From: Photobacterium gaetbulicola Gung47
Lineage (GTDB): Bacteria > Pseudomonadota > Gammaproteobacteria > Enterobacterales > Vibrionaceae
Assembly: GCA_000940995.1 (NCBI GenBank)
Contig: CP005974.1
Location: forward strand, 2,976,001 to 3,040,000
Direction: 5' to 3'
DNA: 64,000 nucleotides
The notes beneath the pieces are model-generated. The model was not told the DNA's origin. It saw only the letters and a list, made by a program, of their open reading frames with translations, and made no database searches. Position numbers and translations under genes: made by a program. This document shows positions 25,699-34,266 of this stretch, in pieces; the stretch's first letter is position 1, and each line of letters starts with the position of its first letter.

Positions 25699-26970
25699 CT
25701 AAACCAAGACTACCGCCAAGCCACCCAGTATCACAGCCCCCGTCACTGGCAAGGCAACATATTTGCGTAGACCGGGCTCACCGATGAACCACGCCATCCC
25801 CATCTTGACCAAACTGTTGACTGCCGCGGCAATAAAAATCCCCATTGCCGCCGTCGCGAGCATCTGGCCACTGGCGCTCTGGCGCCCCAGAGCAAGGGTG
25901 ATGGCATCCACATCGGTGATCCCTGAAATCGCTGCCAGTGCCAGTGTCCCCGTATTGCCAAACCACTCCTGCAAGCCATTGGCCAGCAGGATGATCAGTA
26001 GCAATATCACACCAAAGCTCAATGCCGAGGTCAGTGCCAGGGGGTTCTGTTTCATCTCGGGGTTCATTTTGCTCTCCGCCTTGTTTCGCTGCCATATCCA
26101 CCAAGCAGGCAAATAGAAGCCTAGCATCATCAACAACATAGGTAGCCACAGCAGTTCAATCAACTGCCTGTTGACTACAGAGCACACGAACAGGATACGG
26201 GGAAACATGGTACCGCAGCTGAGCAAAATTCCACTTGCCAGCAACCCGTTGAGCTGGGGTTGCTGCTTCGACAGGTGGGAAAACTGCAATGTGAGTGCTG
26301 TTGATGAACTCAAGCCCGCAAACAGGCATGTCAGCAAAATCCCTTTTTGTGCCCCGCCGATTTTCATCGCGAAATAGCCAACGAAAGAAATCCCGGCGAT
26401 CAATACCACCATCCACCAGATCTCGTAAGGGTTAATCGCTCCCCACGGTCCCATCGGCTCATTGGGCAGCAGCGGCAGCAAAACCACGGAGATCAACAGC
26501 AGCCGCAGTGCCGCATCAAGCTCATATTCCTGCAGCCGCTGCAGCGCAGAGTGCAATTCTTGTTTATTATCGAGGATAATGGCGGTGATCACCGCGGCAG
26601 AAACCGCCAGGGCCGGCTCACCGACCACAGCCAGTGCTCCGAGCAGAAAGGTCAGCAACGCCCCTACCAAGCCGGTAATACTGAGGTTGGTTTGCCATTT
26701 CAATTTCAGGCGGTGGGAGTAGGCGACGGCCAGCAGGATGGTCAGTGCGACCAAAGACAAGCCGAGGAACAACTCGGAAAAGCGCTCGGACAACAGGCCG
26801 CAGATACCGCCAAGCAGGCCGACCAACGAATAGGTACGGATCCCGGCAATCCGGCTACCTGCCGCCTCGTTGCGCTCAACCCATCCGCGCTGAATACCTA
26901 TGATTGCACCAAGCAACAGAGCGATGGCCAGCCTGATATAGGGAGAGGTTAACGCTAAATCCGATTCCAT
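25699..26970 (-). CDS. MgtC/SapB-family membrane protein with DUF4010 domain
   Basis: This 423-residue polytopic membrane protein has no established function. The N-terminal ~140 residues resemble MgtC (LALLLGAIIGIQRGWVER-like, with AGIRTYSLVGLLGG). The rest is a DUF4010-type domain with many hydrophobic segments and a conserved GITDVDAITL motif near residue 350. It converges on the sap operon, but the 'SapB' of the family name refers to a different protein, so no link to peptide transport is implied. Confidence 0.85.
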   Translation of the reverse strand: MESDLALTSPYIRLAIALLLGAIIGIQRGWVERNEAAGSRIAGIRTYSLVGLLGGICGLLSERFSELFLGLSLVALTILLAVAYSHRLKLKWQTNLSITGLVGALLTFLLGALAVVGEPALAVSAAVITAIILDNKQELHSALQRLQEYELDAALRLLLISVVLLPLLPNEPMGPWGAINPYEIWWMVVLIAGISFVGYFAMKIGGAQKGILLTCLFAGLSSSTALTLQFSHLSKQQPQLNGLLASGILLSCGTMFPRILFVCSVVNRQLIELLWLPMLLMMLGFYLPAWWIWQRNKAESKMNPEMKQNPLALTSALSFGVILLLIILLANGLQEWFGNTGTLALAAISGITDVDAITLALGRQSASGQMLATAAMGIFIAAAVNSLVKMGMAWFIGEPGLRKYVALPVTGAVILGGLAVVLV

Positions 26971-27063
26971 GGAGCCACCTAAGCCGATTACCTTAATCTA
27001 GTTTAGGATGACACCCGGCAAGCAACTGCCTGCTGCATCACGGAATTGATATCAACAGACAAT

Positions 27064-27092
27064 AAAAAAGCAGGCCCTCACCGAGGGCCTGC
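27064..27092 (-). terminator. Rho-independent terminator of pyrF
   Basis: A 10-bp perfect stem GCAGGCCCTC/GAGGGCCTGC with an ACC loop is followed on the minus strand by TTTTTT. Confidence 0.93.
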
Positions 27093-27119
27093 CTGAAAAA
27101 CTATCTACGAAACCTTGGC

Positions 27120-27815
27120 TTAGGCAAGTGTCTTGTTAATTTCAGCCAGTACCGCGGCAGGATCTGCCGCCTGGGTTATTGGGCGACCGATCACCAGATA
27201 GTCAGATCCGGCTTTTATTGCTTCAACCGGTGTCATCACTCGGCGCTGGTCACCTGCCGCACTGCCTGCAGGGCGAATACCCGGCGTCACCAACTTGAAC
27301 TCGCTCCCGAGTTCCGATTTCAGCATAGTCGCTTCCTGGGCCGAGCAAACCACCCCGTCAAGGCCGCTATTCTTCGTCAGGCGGGCAAGGTTCAAGACAT
27401 GCTCTTGTGGCTCGGCGGTAATACCAATCCCCTTAAGATCAGCCGCTTCCATACTGGTCAATACCGTCACACCGATAAGCAGTGGACGATCTTTGCCAAA
27501 CGGCTCAAGGATTTCACGTGAGGCGGTCATCATCCGCTCACCGCCACTGGCGTGGACATTGACCATCCAGACCCCCAGCTCAGCAGCTGCAGCCACCGCA
27601 CGGGAACAGGTATTCGGGATGTCGTGGAATTTCAAATCCAGAAATACAGAATGGCCCCGCTCATGCAGTTTACGCACAAAGTCAGGGCCAAAAAAAGTAA
27701 ACATCTCTTTACCGACTTTCAATCGGCAACTGCCCGGTTCAATCCGGTCAACAAAGGCGAGCGCTTCGTCTTGGTTTGGGTAGTCGAGAGCGACAATTAC
27801 TTTTGGATCTAACAT
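27120..27815 (-). CDS. pyrF: Orotidine 5'-phosphate decarboxylase
   Basis: The enzyme converts OMP to UMP, the last step of pyrimidine synthesis. The 231-residue protein has the catalytic block DLKFHDIPNT (Asp-x-Lys-x-x-Asp), the N-terminal VIVALDYPNQDEAL and the phosphate-binding YLVIGRPIT. It follows lapAB on the same strand, as in enterobacteria, but a terminator and about 310 bp intervene, so it probably has its own promoter. Confidence 0.97.
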   Translation of the reverse strand: MLDPKVIVALDYPNQDEALAFVDRIEPGSCRLKVGKEMFTFFGPDFVRKLHERGHSVFLDLKFHDIPNTCSRAVAAAAELGVWMVNVHASGGERMMTASREILEPFGKDRPLLIGVTVLTSMEAADLKGIGITAEPQEHVLNLARLTKNSGLDGVVCSAQEATMLKSELGSEFKLVTPGIRPAGSAAGDQRRVMTPVEAIKAGSDYLVIGRPITQAADPAAVLAEINKTLA

Positions 27816-28064
27816 GGCATCTCCTGCTTAGTTATAAGGTCAAACTAGCCCAGCATGCTGAGCGCGCTCAGGATTGTACAGCAAAATAGTTTTTTATCGA
27901 GCATTAATTGACAAAACGCACCAAACAGGCAAAAACCACAACCAACAGCAATAGCCAATCGTTTCATTCGCCAACTAAATTTATTGCCGCCTTTTCCGAT
28001 GTTCAAAAGCTGCTCAAAAAAAACTAGTTGAGCAAATCACGTCAAAAAGGCCAAGTTTTGATAC
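27816..28064. other. Intergenic region upstream of pyrF
   Basis: No gene is visible in this AT-rich stretch. On the minus strand a TACAAT hexamer near 27877-27882 could be the pyrF -10; I see no convincing -35 or RNA element. Confidence 0.35.
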
Positions 28065-28097
28065 AAAAAAGCCCACTTGAATATCAAGCGGGCTTTT
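28065..28097 (-). terminator. Rho-independent terminator of lapB
   Basis: The hairpin AAAAGCCC..CTTG/CAAG..GGGCTTTT with an AATAT-like loop is followed on the minus strand by TTTTTTG. Confidence 0.9.
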
Positions 28098-28126
28098 AAT
28101 GGCAATTTAACCATGTAAACTTTAGC

Positions 28127-29296
28127 TTACTCACCGTCCAGACCACGAATTGGCTTGATCGAGCCCCACCCCTTACAGGAAGGGCACTGCCAATAGAGGG
28201 AATGGGTCGCAAAGCCACACTGGCGGCAACGGTAGTGAGGCTTAATCTTTATCTGCTCACCAACCAAGCCGCGAAGCGTCGTCAAGCTGTCTTTTGCCCG
28301 GCCTTCCTCCGCCTCGTCCAAGTGGTAATCCATCAGCTGATAGAACCCCTTCATGGTCGGGTTCTTCTGCAATTGACGGGTCATGAACGTCTGGGCCATC
28401 GTCGGGCCTTCACGCTTGGCAATCTCGTCGGCCAGCATTAGCTCGGCCGTTGAACCTGCCTTTTGCTCAACACAGTAGCGAAGGTACTTGAGCCAGCCGG
28501 ACTCATTGTCCATCGCTTCGTAGCACTCCAGCAGCAGCGGCAATGCCTCACCGATAAACTCAATATCCTGCTCGGCAACACGCTCAAGCTGCTTGGCTGC
28601 CGATTTGAACTCGTCTTCGGCAATCAGAATCTTCGCCAACATGATGCTGGCCCTGACGCAGGTTTTATCCACTGACAACGACTTTTTGAGAAGCTGCTTA
28701 GCTTTATCCGGGTTCTGCGCACTCATCTCCAACATCGCCATTTCACACCAGTAATGGGCAATATCGTGCTTGAGCCTGCTCTTCCCCATCTTGACCAAGT
28801 GGCTAGCAATATTAATCGCTTTTTCCCACTCTCGCGTCTGCTGGTAAATGGTCAGGAGTTGCTGCAGTGCACCTTTGCGGTGGTCGGGTTCATCCAGCAG
28901 TTGTTCGAAGATTTTCTCGGCACGATCAAAAAATCCAGCCGCCATATAGTCTTGGGCAAGCTGCTGCAAAGCGAGGTTACGCTGGTCAATGGTCAGGTTT
29001 GGGCGGGCAATCAGATTTTGGTGGATGCGAATCGCACGATCAACCTCACCCCGGCTCCGGAAAAGATTTCCCAAAGCCAGGTGTGTATCGATGGTTTCAC
29101 TATCAACCTGAAGCAGCTCAATAAACACATCCACGGCTTTATCGGACTGGTCCGATAATAGCAGGTTCAGGCCTGTCACGTACTGGCGTGACATGTGATG
29201 AGACTGCTCTTGTTGCTTGTTACTAGCGCTCCTGTTACCCATGTACCAACCGTAGGCGGCAGCAATAGGTAATAACAGGAACAACAGCTCTAGCAT
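28127..29296 (-). CDS. lapB: Lipopolysaccharide assembly protein LapB (YciM)
   Basis: LapB is an inner-membrane-anchored TPR protein that directs FtsH to degrade LpxC and so limits LPS synthesis. The 389-residue protein (E. coli 389) has an N-terminal membrane anchor (MLELLFLLLPIAAAYGWYMG), a run of TPR repeats (~residues 35-340), and a C-terminal rubredoxin-type metal site (CRQCGFATHSLYWQCPSC). It is downstream of lapA with a 6-nt gap. Confidence 0.96.
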   Translation of the reverse strand: MLELLFLLLPIAAAYGWYMGNRSASNKQQEQSHHMSRQYVTGLNLLLSDQSDKAVDVFIELLQVDSETIDTHLALGNLFRSRGEVDRAIRIHQNLIARPNLTIDQRNLALQQLAQDYMAAGFFDRAEKIFEQLLDEPDHRKGALQQLLTIYQQTREWEKAINIASHLVKMGKSRLKHDIAHYWCEMAMLEMSAQNPDKAKQLLKKSLSVDKTCVRASIMLAKILIAEDEFKSAAKQLERVAEQDIEFIGEALPLLLECYEAMDNESGWLKYLRYCVEQKAGSTAELMLADEIAKREGPTMAQTFMTRQLQKNPTMKGFYQLMDYHLDEAEEGRAKDSLTTLRGLVGEQIKIKPHYRCRQCGFATHSLYWQCPSCKGWGSIKPIRGLDGE

Positions 29297-29302
29297 TAAA
29301 TG

Positions 29303-29587
29303 TTATTCCTTAACTGGTTCGGCTCGTAGCTGATCCAGTTCTTGTTGCTGCTTTTGTACTTTCTTGCTCAGGCGGTTTTTGGTGAAACGGGCCTTAAGGT
29401 AAAGCAGGCCACAGATCAGCCAACCAATAACGAACCCGGAACCGAAGGCAATACCCAGCAATGTCGACAGCTGGAGTTCTCCCTGGGCAATCAAATAGTC
29501 AAAGTTCACCAACTGCTGATTTTGGGCACCCAGCGCAAGGGTAACCAAGAAACACGCAGCCAGTAAGAGTACGGTCAGAATTTTCAT
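29303..29587 (-). CDS. lapA: Lipopolysaccharide assembly protein LapA (YciS)
   Basis: LapA is a small inner-membrane protein with two hydrophobic segments (ILTVLLLAACFLVTLALGA; LLGIAFGSGFVIGWLICGLL) and a charged C-terminal coiled coil, 94 aa in all. The NQQLVNFDYLIAQGELQLS region is typical. It is coupled to lapB and lies downstream of ihfB, whose terminator separates them. Confidence 0.92.
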   Translation of the reverse strand: MKILTVLLLAACFLVTLALGAQNQQLVNFDYLIAQGELQLSTLLGIAFGSGFVIGWLICGLLYLKARFTKNRLSKKVQKQQQELDQLRAEPVKE

Positions 29588-29737
29588 CGTGAATCCTTCT
29601 CACTTGAACGAAATATAGATGATACCTATCTGGTAAAGGCAATGCCCCAAAACCGAAAAAAACATCTGGTATAAGCACAGACGGGTATGGCCTGATTATG
29701 CAAGATTTTGCCTCATCAGACCATGATCAATACGCAT

Positions 29738-29775
29738 AAAAAAACGGCATACTTAACAGCATGCCGTTTTTTTGT
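29738..29775 (-). terminator. Rho-independent terminator of ihfB
   Basis: Inverted repeat AACGGCAT/ATGCCGTT with flanking A and T runs; on the minus strand the stem is followed by TTTTTTTATG. The T run on the plus side makes it symmetrical. Confidence 0.88.
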
Positions 29776-29786
29776 TCTAAACGTGC

Positions 29787-30077
29787 TTAACTAGCAATAG
29801 ACTGGTTAACACGGTCGCGCAATTCCTTGCCAGGCTTGAAGTGAGGAACGTACTTGCCGTCCAACTCAACCTTGTCACCTGTTTTCGGGTTTCGACCTAC
29901 ACGTGGAGCGCGGTAATGCAAAGAGAAGCTACCAAAGCCACGGATTTCGATTCGGTCACCCTCAGCCAGGGTCGTAGCCATATGCTCAAGGATTTCCTTA
30001 ATAGCATCTTCTACCTGTTTGGCAGAAAGATGTGTTTGTTGACTACACAGTCTTTCAATTAATTCAGACTTTGTCAT
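29787..30077 (-). CDS. ihfB: Integration host factor subunit beta
   Basis: IHF-beta forms the IhfA-IhfB heterodimer that bends DNA at specific sites. The ATG at 30077, with GGAG upstream, gives 96 aa and the N-terminus MTKSELIERLCSQQTHLS. The DNA-binding arms show GFGSFSLHYRAPRVGRNPKT, including the intercalating proline. It lies downstream of rpsA, the conserved order, and a TATACT hexamer in the gap suggests its own promoter. Confidence 0.97.
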   Translation of the reverse strand: MTKSELIERLCSQQTHLSAKQVEDAIKEILEHMATTLAEGDRIEIRGFGSFSLHYRAPRVGRNPKTGDKVELDGKYVPHFKPGKELRDRVNQSIAS

Positions 30078-30117
30078 AAACACTCCGTTTTTAGTATGTT
30101 TCTCAATAGTATAACCG

Positions 30118-30144
30118 CTTGGGGGGAAAAGTGATCCCCCCGAG
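30118..30144 (-). other. G/C-run hairpin between rpsA and ihfB
   Basis: GGGGGGA and TCCCCCC form a 7-bp stem, extendable by three pairs, with an AAAGTGA loop, just after the rpsA stop. There is no U tract, so it is more likely a 3'-end stabiliser, processing site or attenuator than a terminator. Confidence 0.5.
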
Positions 30145-30149
30145 CTCAA

Positions 30150-31820
30150 TTATTCGCCTTTAGCCGCTTTGAAAGCGTCAGCCATTGCGTTACCGAAAGA
30201 AGCATCTTCTTGCTTGTTCAGGTTAGCCATAGCTTCTTGCTCTTCAGCAACGTCTTTAGCGCGTACAGATAGGTTGATTACGCGGTTCTTACGGTCAACG
30301 CCTGTGAATTTAGCTTCAACAGAATCGCCAACAGAAAGAACTAGAGTTGCGTCTTCAACACGGTCAACTGATGCTTCAGAAGCACGTAGGTAACCTTCAA
30401 CACCTTCAGCTAGCTCGATAGTTGCGCCTTTAGCGTCAACTGCAGTAACAGTACCAGTAACTAGAGCACCTTTCTTGTTAACTGCAACGTAGCCGTTGAA
30501 TGGGTCTTCTTCGATCTGCTTGATACCTAGAGAGATACGCTCACGCTCAGCGTCAACCGCTAGAACAACTGCAGAGATTTCGTCGCCTTTCTTGAAGTCG
30601 CGAACTGCGTCTTCACCTGCAACATTCCAAGAAATGTCAGATAGGTGAACAAGACCGTCGATGCCGCCTTCAAGACCGATGAAGATACCGAAGTCAGTGA
30701 TAGACTTGATCTTACCAGTTACGCGATCGCCCTTAGCTTGCATTTCAGCGAATGACTGCCATGGGTTAGCTTTACACTGCTTAAGACCTAGGCTGATACG
30801 ACGACGCTCTTCGTCGATATCAAGAACCATAACTTCAACTTCGTCGCCCACGTTAACAACTTTAGATGGGTGGATGTTCTTGTTAGTCCAATCCATCTCA
30901 GAAACGTGTACAAGACCTTCAACGCCTTCTTCGATTTCAACGAAGCAGCCGTAGTCAGTTAGGTTAGTTACGCGGCCAGAAAGCTTAGTACCTTCTGGGT
31001 AACGCTTAGCGATTGCTACCCATGGATCTTCGCCTAGCTGCTTAAGACCTAGTGATACGCGAGTACGCTCACGGTCGAACTTAAGAACTTTAACGTTGAT
31101 CTCGTCGCCAACATTAACGATTTCAGATGGGTGCTTAACGCGCTTCCAAGCCATGTCAGTGATGTGTAGAAGACCGTCAACACCACCAAGGTCAACGAAC
31201 GCACCGTAGTCAGTAAGGTTCTTAACGATACCTTTAACTTCCATGCCTTCCTGTAGAGAAGCAAGAAGTTCATCACGCTCAACGCTGTTTTCAGATTCGA
31301 TAACTGCGCGACGAGAAACAACTACGTTGTTACGCTTCTGGTCTAGCTTGATTACTTTGAACTCTAGCTCTTTGTTTTCTAGGTGAGCAGTGTCACGAAC
31401 TGGACGTACGTCTACTAGAGAGCCTGGTAGGAACGCACGGATGCCGTTAAGTTCAACTGTGAAGCCGCCTTTAACTTTACCGTTGATGATACCAACAACA
31501 GTTTCAGCGTCTTCGTAAGCTTTCTCAAGAACGATCCAAGCTTCGTGGCGCTTAGCTTTCTCGCGAGAAAGTTTAGTCTCACCGAAGCCGTCTTCTACTG
31601 CGTCTAGAGCAACGTCAACTTCTGCGCCGATTTCGATTTCGATTTCGCCAGCAGCGTTCTTGAATTCATCAGCAGGGATAGAAGACTCAGACTTAAGGCC
31701 TGCGTCAACTAGTACGTAACCGTTTTCGATAGCTACAACAGTACCTTTAACGATTGCACCTGGACGTGTTTCTAGTTCGTTTAGAGACTCTTCAAAAAGT
31801 AGAGCAAAAGATTCAGTCAT
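30150..31820 (-). CDS. rpsA: 30S ribosomal protein S1
   Basis: S1 binds mRNA and promotes initiation on weak or structured leaders. The 556-residue protein (E. coli 557) has six S1/OB repeats; typical repeat text includes YGAFVDLGGVDGLLHITDMA and YGCFVEIEEGVEGLVHVSEM. Codon choice is strongly biased, as expected for a highly expressed gene. It is downstream of cmk and upstream of ihfB. Confidence 0.98.
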   Translation of the reverse strand: MTESFALLFEESLNELETRPGAIVKGTVVAIENGYVLVDAGLKSESSIPADEFKNAAGEIEIEIGAEVDVALDAVEDGFGETKLSREKAKRHEAWIVLEKAYEDAETVVGIINGKVKGGFTVELNGIRAFLPGSLVDVRPVRDTAHLENKELEFKVIKLDQKRNNVVVSRRAVIESENSVERDELLASLQEGMEVKGIVKNLTDYGAFVDLGGVDGLLHITDMAWKRVKHPSEIVNVGDEINVKVLKFDRERTRVSLGLKQLGEDPWVAIAKRYPEGTKLSGRVTNLTDYGCFVEIEEGVEGLVHVSEMDWTNKNIHPSKVVNVGDEVEVMVLDIDEERRRISLGLKQCKANPWQSFAEMQAKGDRVTGKIKSITDFGIFIGLEGGIDGLVHLSDISWNVAGEDAVRDFKKGDEISAVVLAVDAERERISLGIKQIEEDPFNGYVAVNKKGALVTGTVTAVDAKGATIELAEGVEGYLRASEASVDRVEDATLVLSVGDSVEAKFTGVDRKNRVINLSVRAKDVAEEQEAMANLNKQEDASFGNAMADAFKAAKGE

Positions 31821-31920
31821 TATTTAATCTTCAATGTGATTAACAACCATGGGTATCCTACCGCATGGGGTTGGTAGTAAAGTCAGTTATCTTCCGTGAC
31901 ACCGACGCCATCATGCCGAA

Positions 31921-32604
31921 TTATTCGGCTGATAATTTCGTTTCAATATGGGCCAATGCCAGTTCGATGACTTGATCGATAGACATCTCTGTAGAGTCTA
32001 GCACCAATGCATCAGCCGCGGGACGTAACGGCGCGACCGCACGGTTGCGATCTCGGTAGTCACGTTCCTGAATTTCTTTCAAAAGGTGGTCAAAGTTAAC
32101 ATCTAACCCTTTCTGTTGCAACTGCTTCATGCGACGATTCGCACGTTCTTCGGCACTGGCATCGAGAAAGATCTTGACTTCTGCCTGAGGGAACACCACG
32201 GTGCCCATGTCACGACCATCCGCAACTAGTCCCGGCGCTTCGCTGAATGCACGCTGGCGACGAAGCAGAGCTTCGCGCACGCGCGGCAGTGCTGCCACCT
32301 TGGAGGCTGCCATGCCGGTTTCTTCCTTACGAAGCTCACCCGACACGTCTTCCCCTTCAAGAATCACCTTTACCAACTCACCTTCAGCGATAAACTGCAC
32401 ATCCAGGTGAGCCGCCAAAGGTACAAGTGCGTCTTCAGACTCCAGGTCAACACCATGGTGCAGCGCCGCCAGGGCGAGTACACGGTAGATGGCACCAGAG
32501 TCCAATAGCTTCCAGCCCAGTTTATCTGCCAATAGCATGCATAGCGTGCCTTTGCCAGCACCGCTTGGTCCATCGACAGTGATCACTGGCGCGTGAGTAG
32601 ACAT
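31921..32604 (-). CDS. cmk: Cytidylate kinase
   Basis: The enzyme phosphorylates CMP and dCMP. The ATG at 32604, 7 nt after GGAG, gives 227 aa (E. coli 227) beginning MSTHAPVITVDGPSGAGKGT, with the P-loop. The LVADGRDMGTVVFP and LDASAEERANRRMKQL segments are typical. A longer in-frame reading starting upstream would cross the intergenic region and is not supported. Confidence 0.97.
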   Translation of the reverse strand: MSTHAPVITVDGPSGAGKGTLCMLLADKLGWKLLDSGAIYRVLALAALHHGVDLESEDALVPLAAHLDVQFIAEGELVKVILEGEDVSGELRKEETGMAASKVAALPRVREALLRRQRAFSEAPGLVADGRDMGTVVFPQAEVKIFLDASAEERANRRMKQLQQKGLDVNFDHLLKEIQERDYRDRNRAVAPLRPAADALVLDSTEMSIDQVIELALAHIETKLSAE

Positions 32605-32765
32605 AGGTAATCTCCAAACTTGTTTAAATCTAAGCAGTAATACCCATCGAGACGACATCGGGGCATACCGATACGTATTACCGCTCTCAAACGGGGGCAT
32701 ATTATACGAGAAAAAAGTTGTGATACCAATCAGTAATCGGTCTTCAGGCCAAATAGACCTGAAGA

Positions 32766-32796
32766 TAAAATACAAAACCCGCCAGACGGCGGGTTC
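32766..32796 (-). terminator. Rho-independent terminator of aroA
   Basis: The stem AACCCGCC/GGCGGGTT with an AGAC loop is followed on the minus strand by TTGTATTTT. It separates aroA from cmk. Confidence 0.9.
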
Positions 32797-32822
32797 TGCT
32801 TAACTAATGACAACCTAGACAG

Positions 32823-34103
32823 TTAATGACTCAGAATGGCCAGCTTGTCGAAGTAATCCGGGAAGGTCTTGGAGGTACACTTAGGATCATTGATCGTCAC
32901 CGGCGTATCGCTCAGTGCCACCAGCGAGAAGCACATCGCGATGCGGTGGTCATCATAGGTGTCAATGGCTGCATGGGTAAGCTGTGCCGGCGGGGTAATC
33001 GTGATGTAGTCTTTGCCTTCTTCTACCTCGGCACCGACCTTGCGTAGCTCAGTTGCCATCGCCGCCAGACGGTCGGTTTCCTTCACCCGCCAGTTATAGA
33101 CATTGCGGATAGACGTGGTGCCTTCGGCAAACAAGGCGGCGGTGGCGATCGTCATCGCGGCATCGGGAATATGGTTAAAGTCCATATCGACCGCCTTGAG
33201 CACGCCCCGGCGGGCAATCACGTAGTCGTCGCCCCACTCAATTTCTGCCCCCATCGCGGCCAGGGCATCGGCAAACTGCACATCCCCCTGGATACTCTTC
33301 TTGCCGATACCGGTCACTTTCACTTCACCGCCCTTGATCGCGGCGGCAGCCAAAAAGTAAGACGCCGACGAGGCATCACCCTCGACCAAGAAGTCACCCG
33401 GAGCCTGATAGGCCTGGCCCCCTTTAACCACAAATTCCTGGTAGTCGCGGTTTTCCACCTCGACACCGAACTGGGCCATGATATGCAGGGTGATATCAAT
33501 ATACGGTTTCGAAACCAGTTCGCCTTTAATGCGGATCACCGTATCGGCCGAGGCTAGCGGCGCCGACATCAGAAACGCGGTCAGGAACTGGCTCGAGATA
33601 GAACCGTCGATTTCCACCTCGCCGCCTTTCAGGCCTGTACCTTTGATTTTAAGCGGCGGGTAGTTGTCATTTTCCAAATAGGTAATATCCGCCCCTGCAG
33701 TACGCAGGGCATCAACCAGGTGACCAATAGGACGCTCTTTCATGCGTGGCTCACCCGTGAGAACGAACTCGCCCTCCCCCAGACACAGTGCCGCCGCCAG
33801 CGGGCGCATGGCTGTACCGGCGTTACCCAAGAAGAGTTCCATCGCTTCGGTTGGCTGGAATGCGCCACCAAGGCCTGTTACTTCACACACGGTCTTGTCG
33901 TCAGACAATTGATAGCTCACTCCCAGCTTGGTCAGGGCTGTTAGCATGTGACGGATATCATCACTATCAAGGAGGTTAGTCAGTCGGGTCGTACCGCTTG
34001 CTAACGCCGCCAATAGCAGAGCTCGGTTCGAGACGCTTTTGGAACCTGGCAGATTCACGGTGCCATTAATCTTACTGATCGGCTGTAACGTTAAACTTTC
34101 CAT
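32823..34103 (-). CDS. aroA: 3-phosphoshikimate 1-carboxyvinyltransferase (EPSP synthase)
   Basis: EPSP synthase is the sixth shikimate-pathway step. The start at 34103 gives 426 aa and MESLTLQPISKINGTVNLPG, matching E. coli. Signatures are LFLGNAGTAMRPLAA, GEPRMKERPIGHL and the C-terminal DDHRIAMCFSLVAL. An ATG 4 codons upstream (34115) is very close to an AGGA and cannot be excluded. In E. coli aroA is co-transcribed with serC; here about 5.5 kb of accessory genes lie between them. Confidence 0.97.
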   Translation of the reverse strand: MESLTLQPISKINGTVNLPGSKSVSNRALLLAALASGTTRLTNLLDSDDIRHMLTALTKLGVSYQLSDDKTVCEVTGLGGAFQPTEAMELFLGNAGTAMRPLAAALCLGEGEFVLTGEPRMKERPIGHLVDALRTAGADITYLENDNYPPLKIKGTGLKGGEVEIDGSISSQFLTAFLMSAPLASADTVIRIKGELVSKPYIDITLHIMAQFGVEVENRDYQEFVVKGGQAYQAPGDFLVEGDASSASYFLAAAAIKGGEVKVTGIGKKSIQGDVQFADALAAMGAEIEWGDDYVIARRGVLKAVDMDFNHIPDAAMTIATAALFAEGTTSIRNVYNWRVKETDRLAAMATELRKVGAEVEEGKDYITITPPAQLTHAAIDTYDDHRIAMCFSLVALSDTPVTINDPKCTSKTFPDYFDKLAILSH

Positions 34104-34210
34104 CTGTTTTTTCATTAATCCTGTTTGGTCGCAGTCATTGCAGAGTAACCAATAATGCCTCAGTTCGCTAGTACTGAATGCGTCAGCCATTTTCCCCCGG
34201 ACCGTAACGA

Positions 34211-34232
34211 CAAAAAAGCGCCCGCAGGCGCT
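34211..34232 (-). terminator. Rho-independent terminator of the DUF5666 gene
   Basis: The stem AGCGCC/GGCGCT with a CGCA loop is followed on the minus strand by TTTTTTG. Confidence 0.88.
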
Positions 34233-34266
34233 TCAATAACCGATATCGTTTCTGCTCAGCTTGGCT

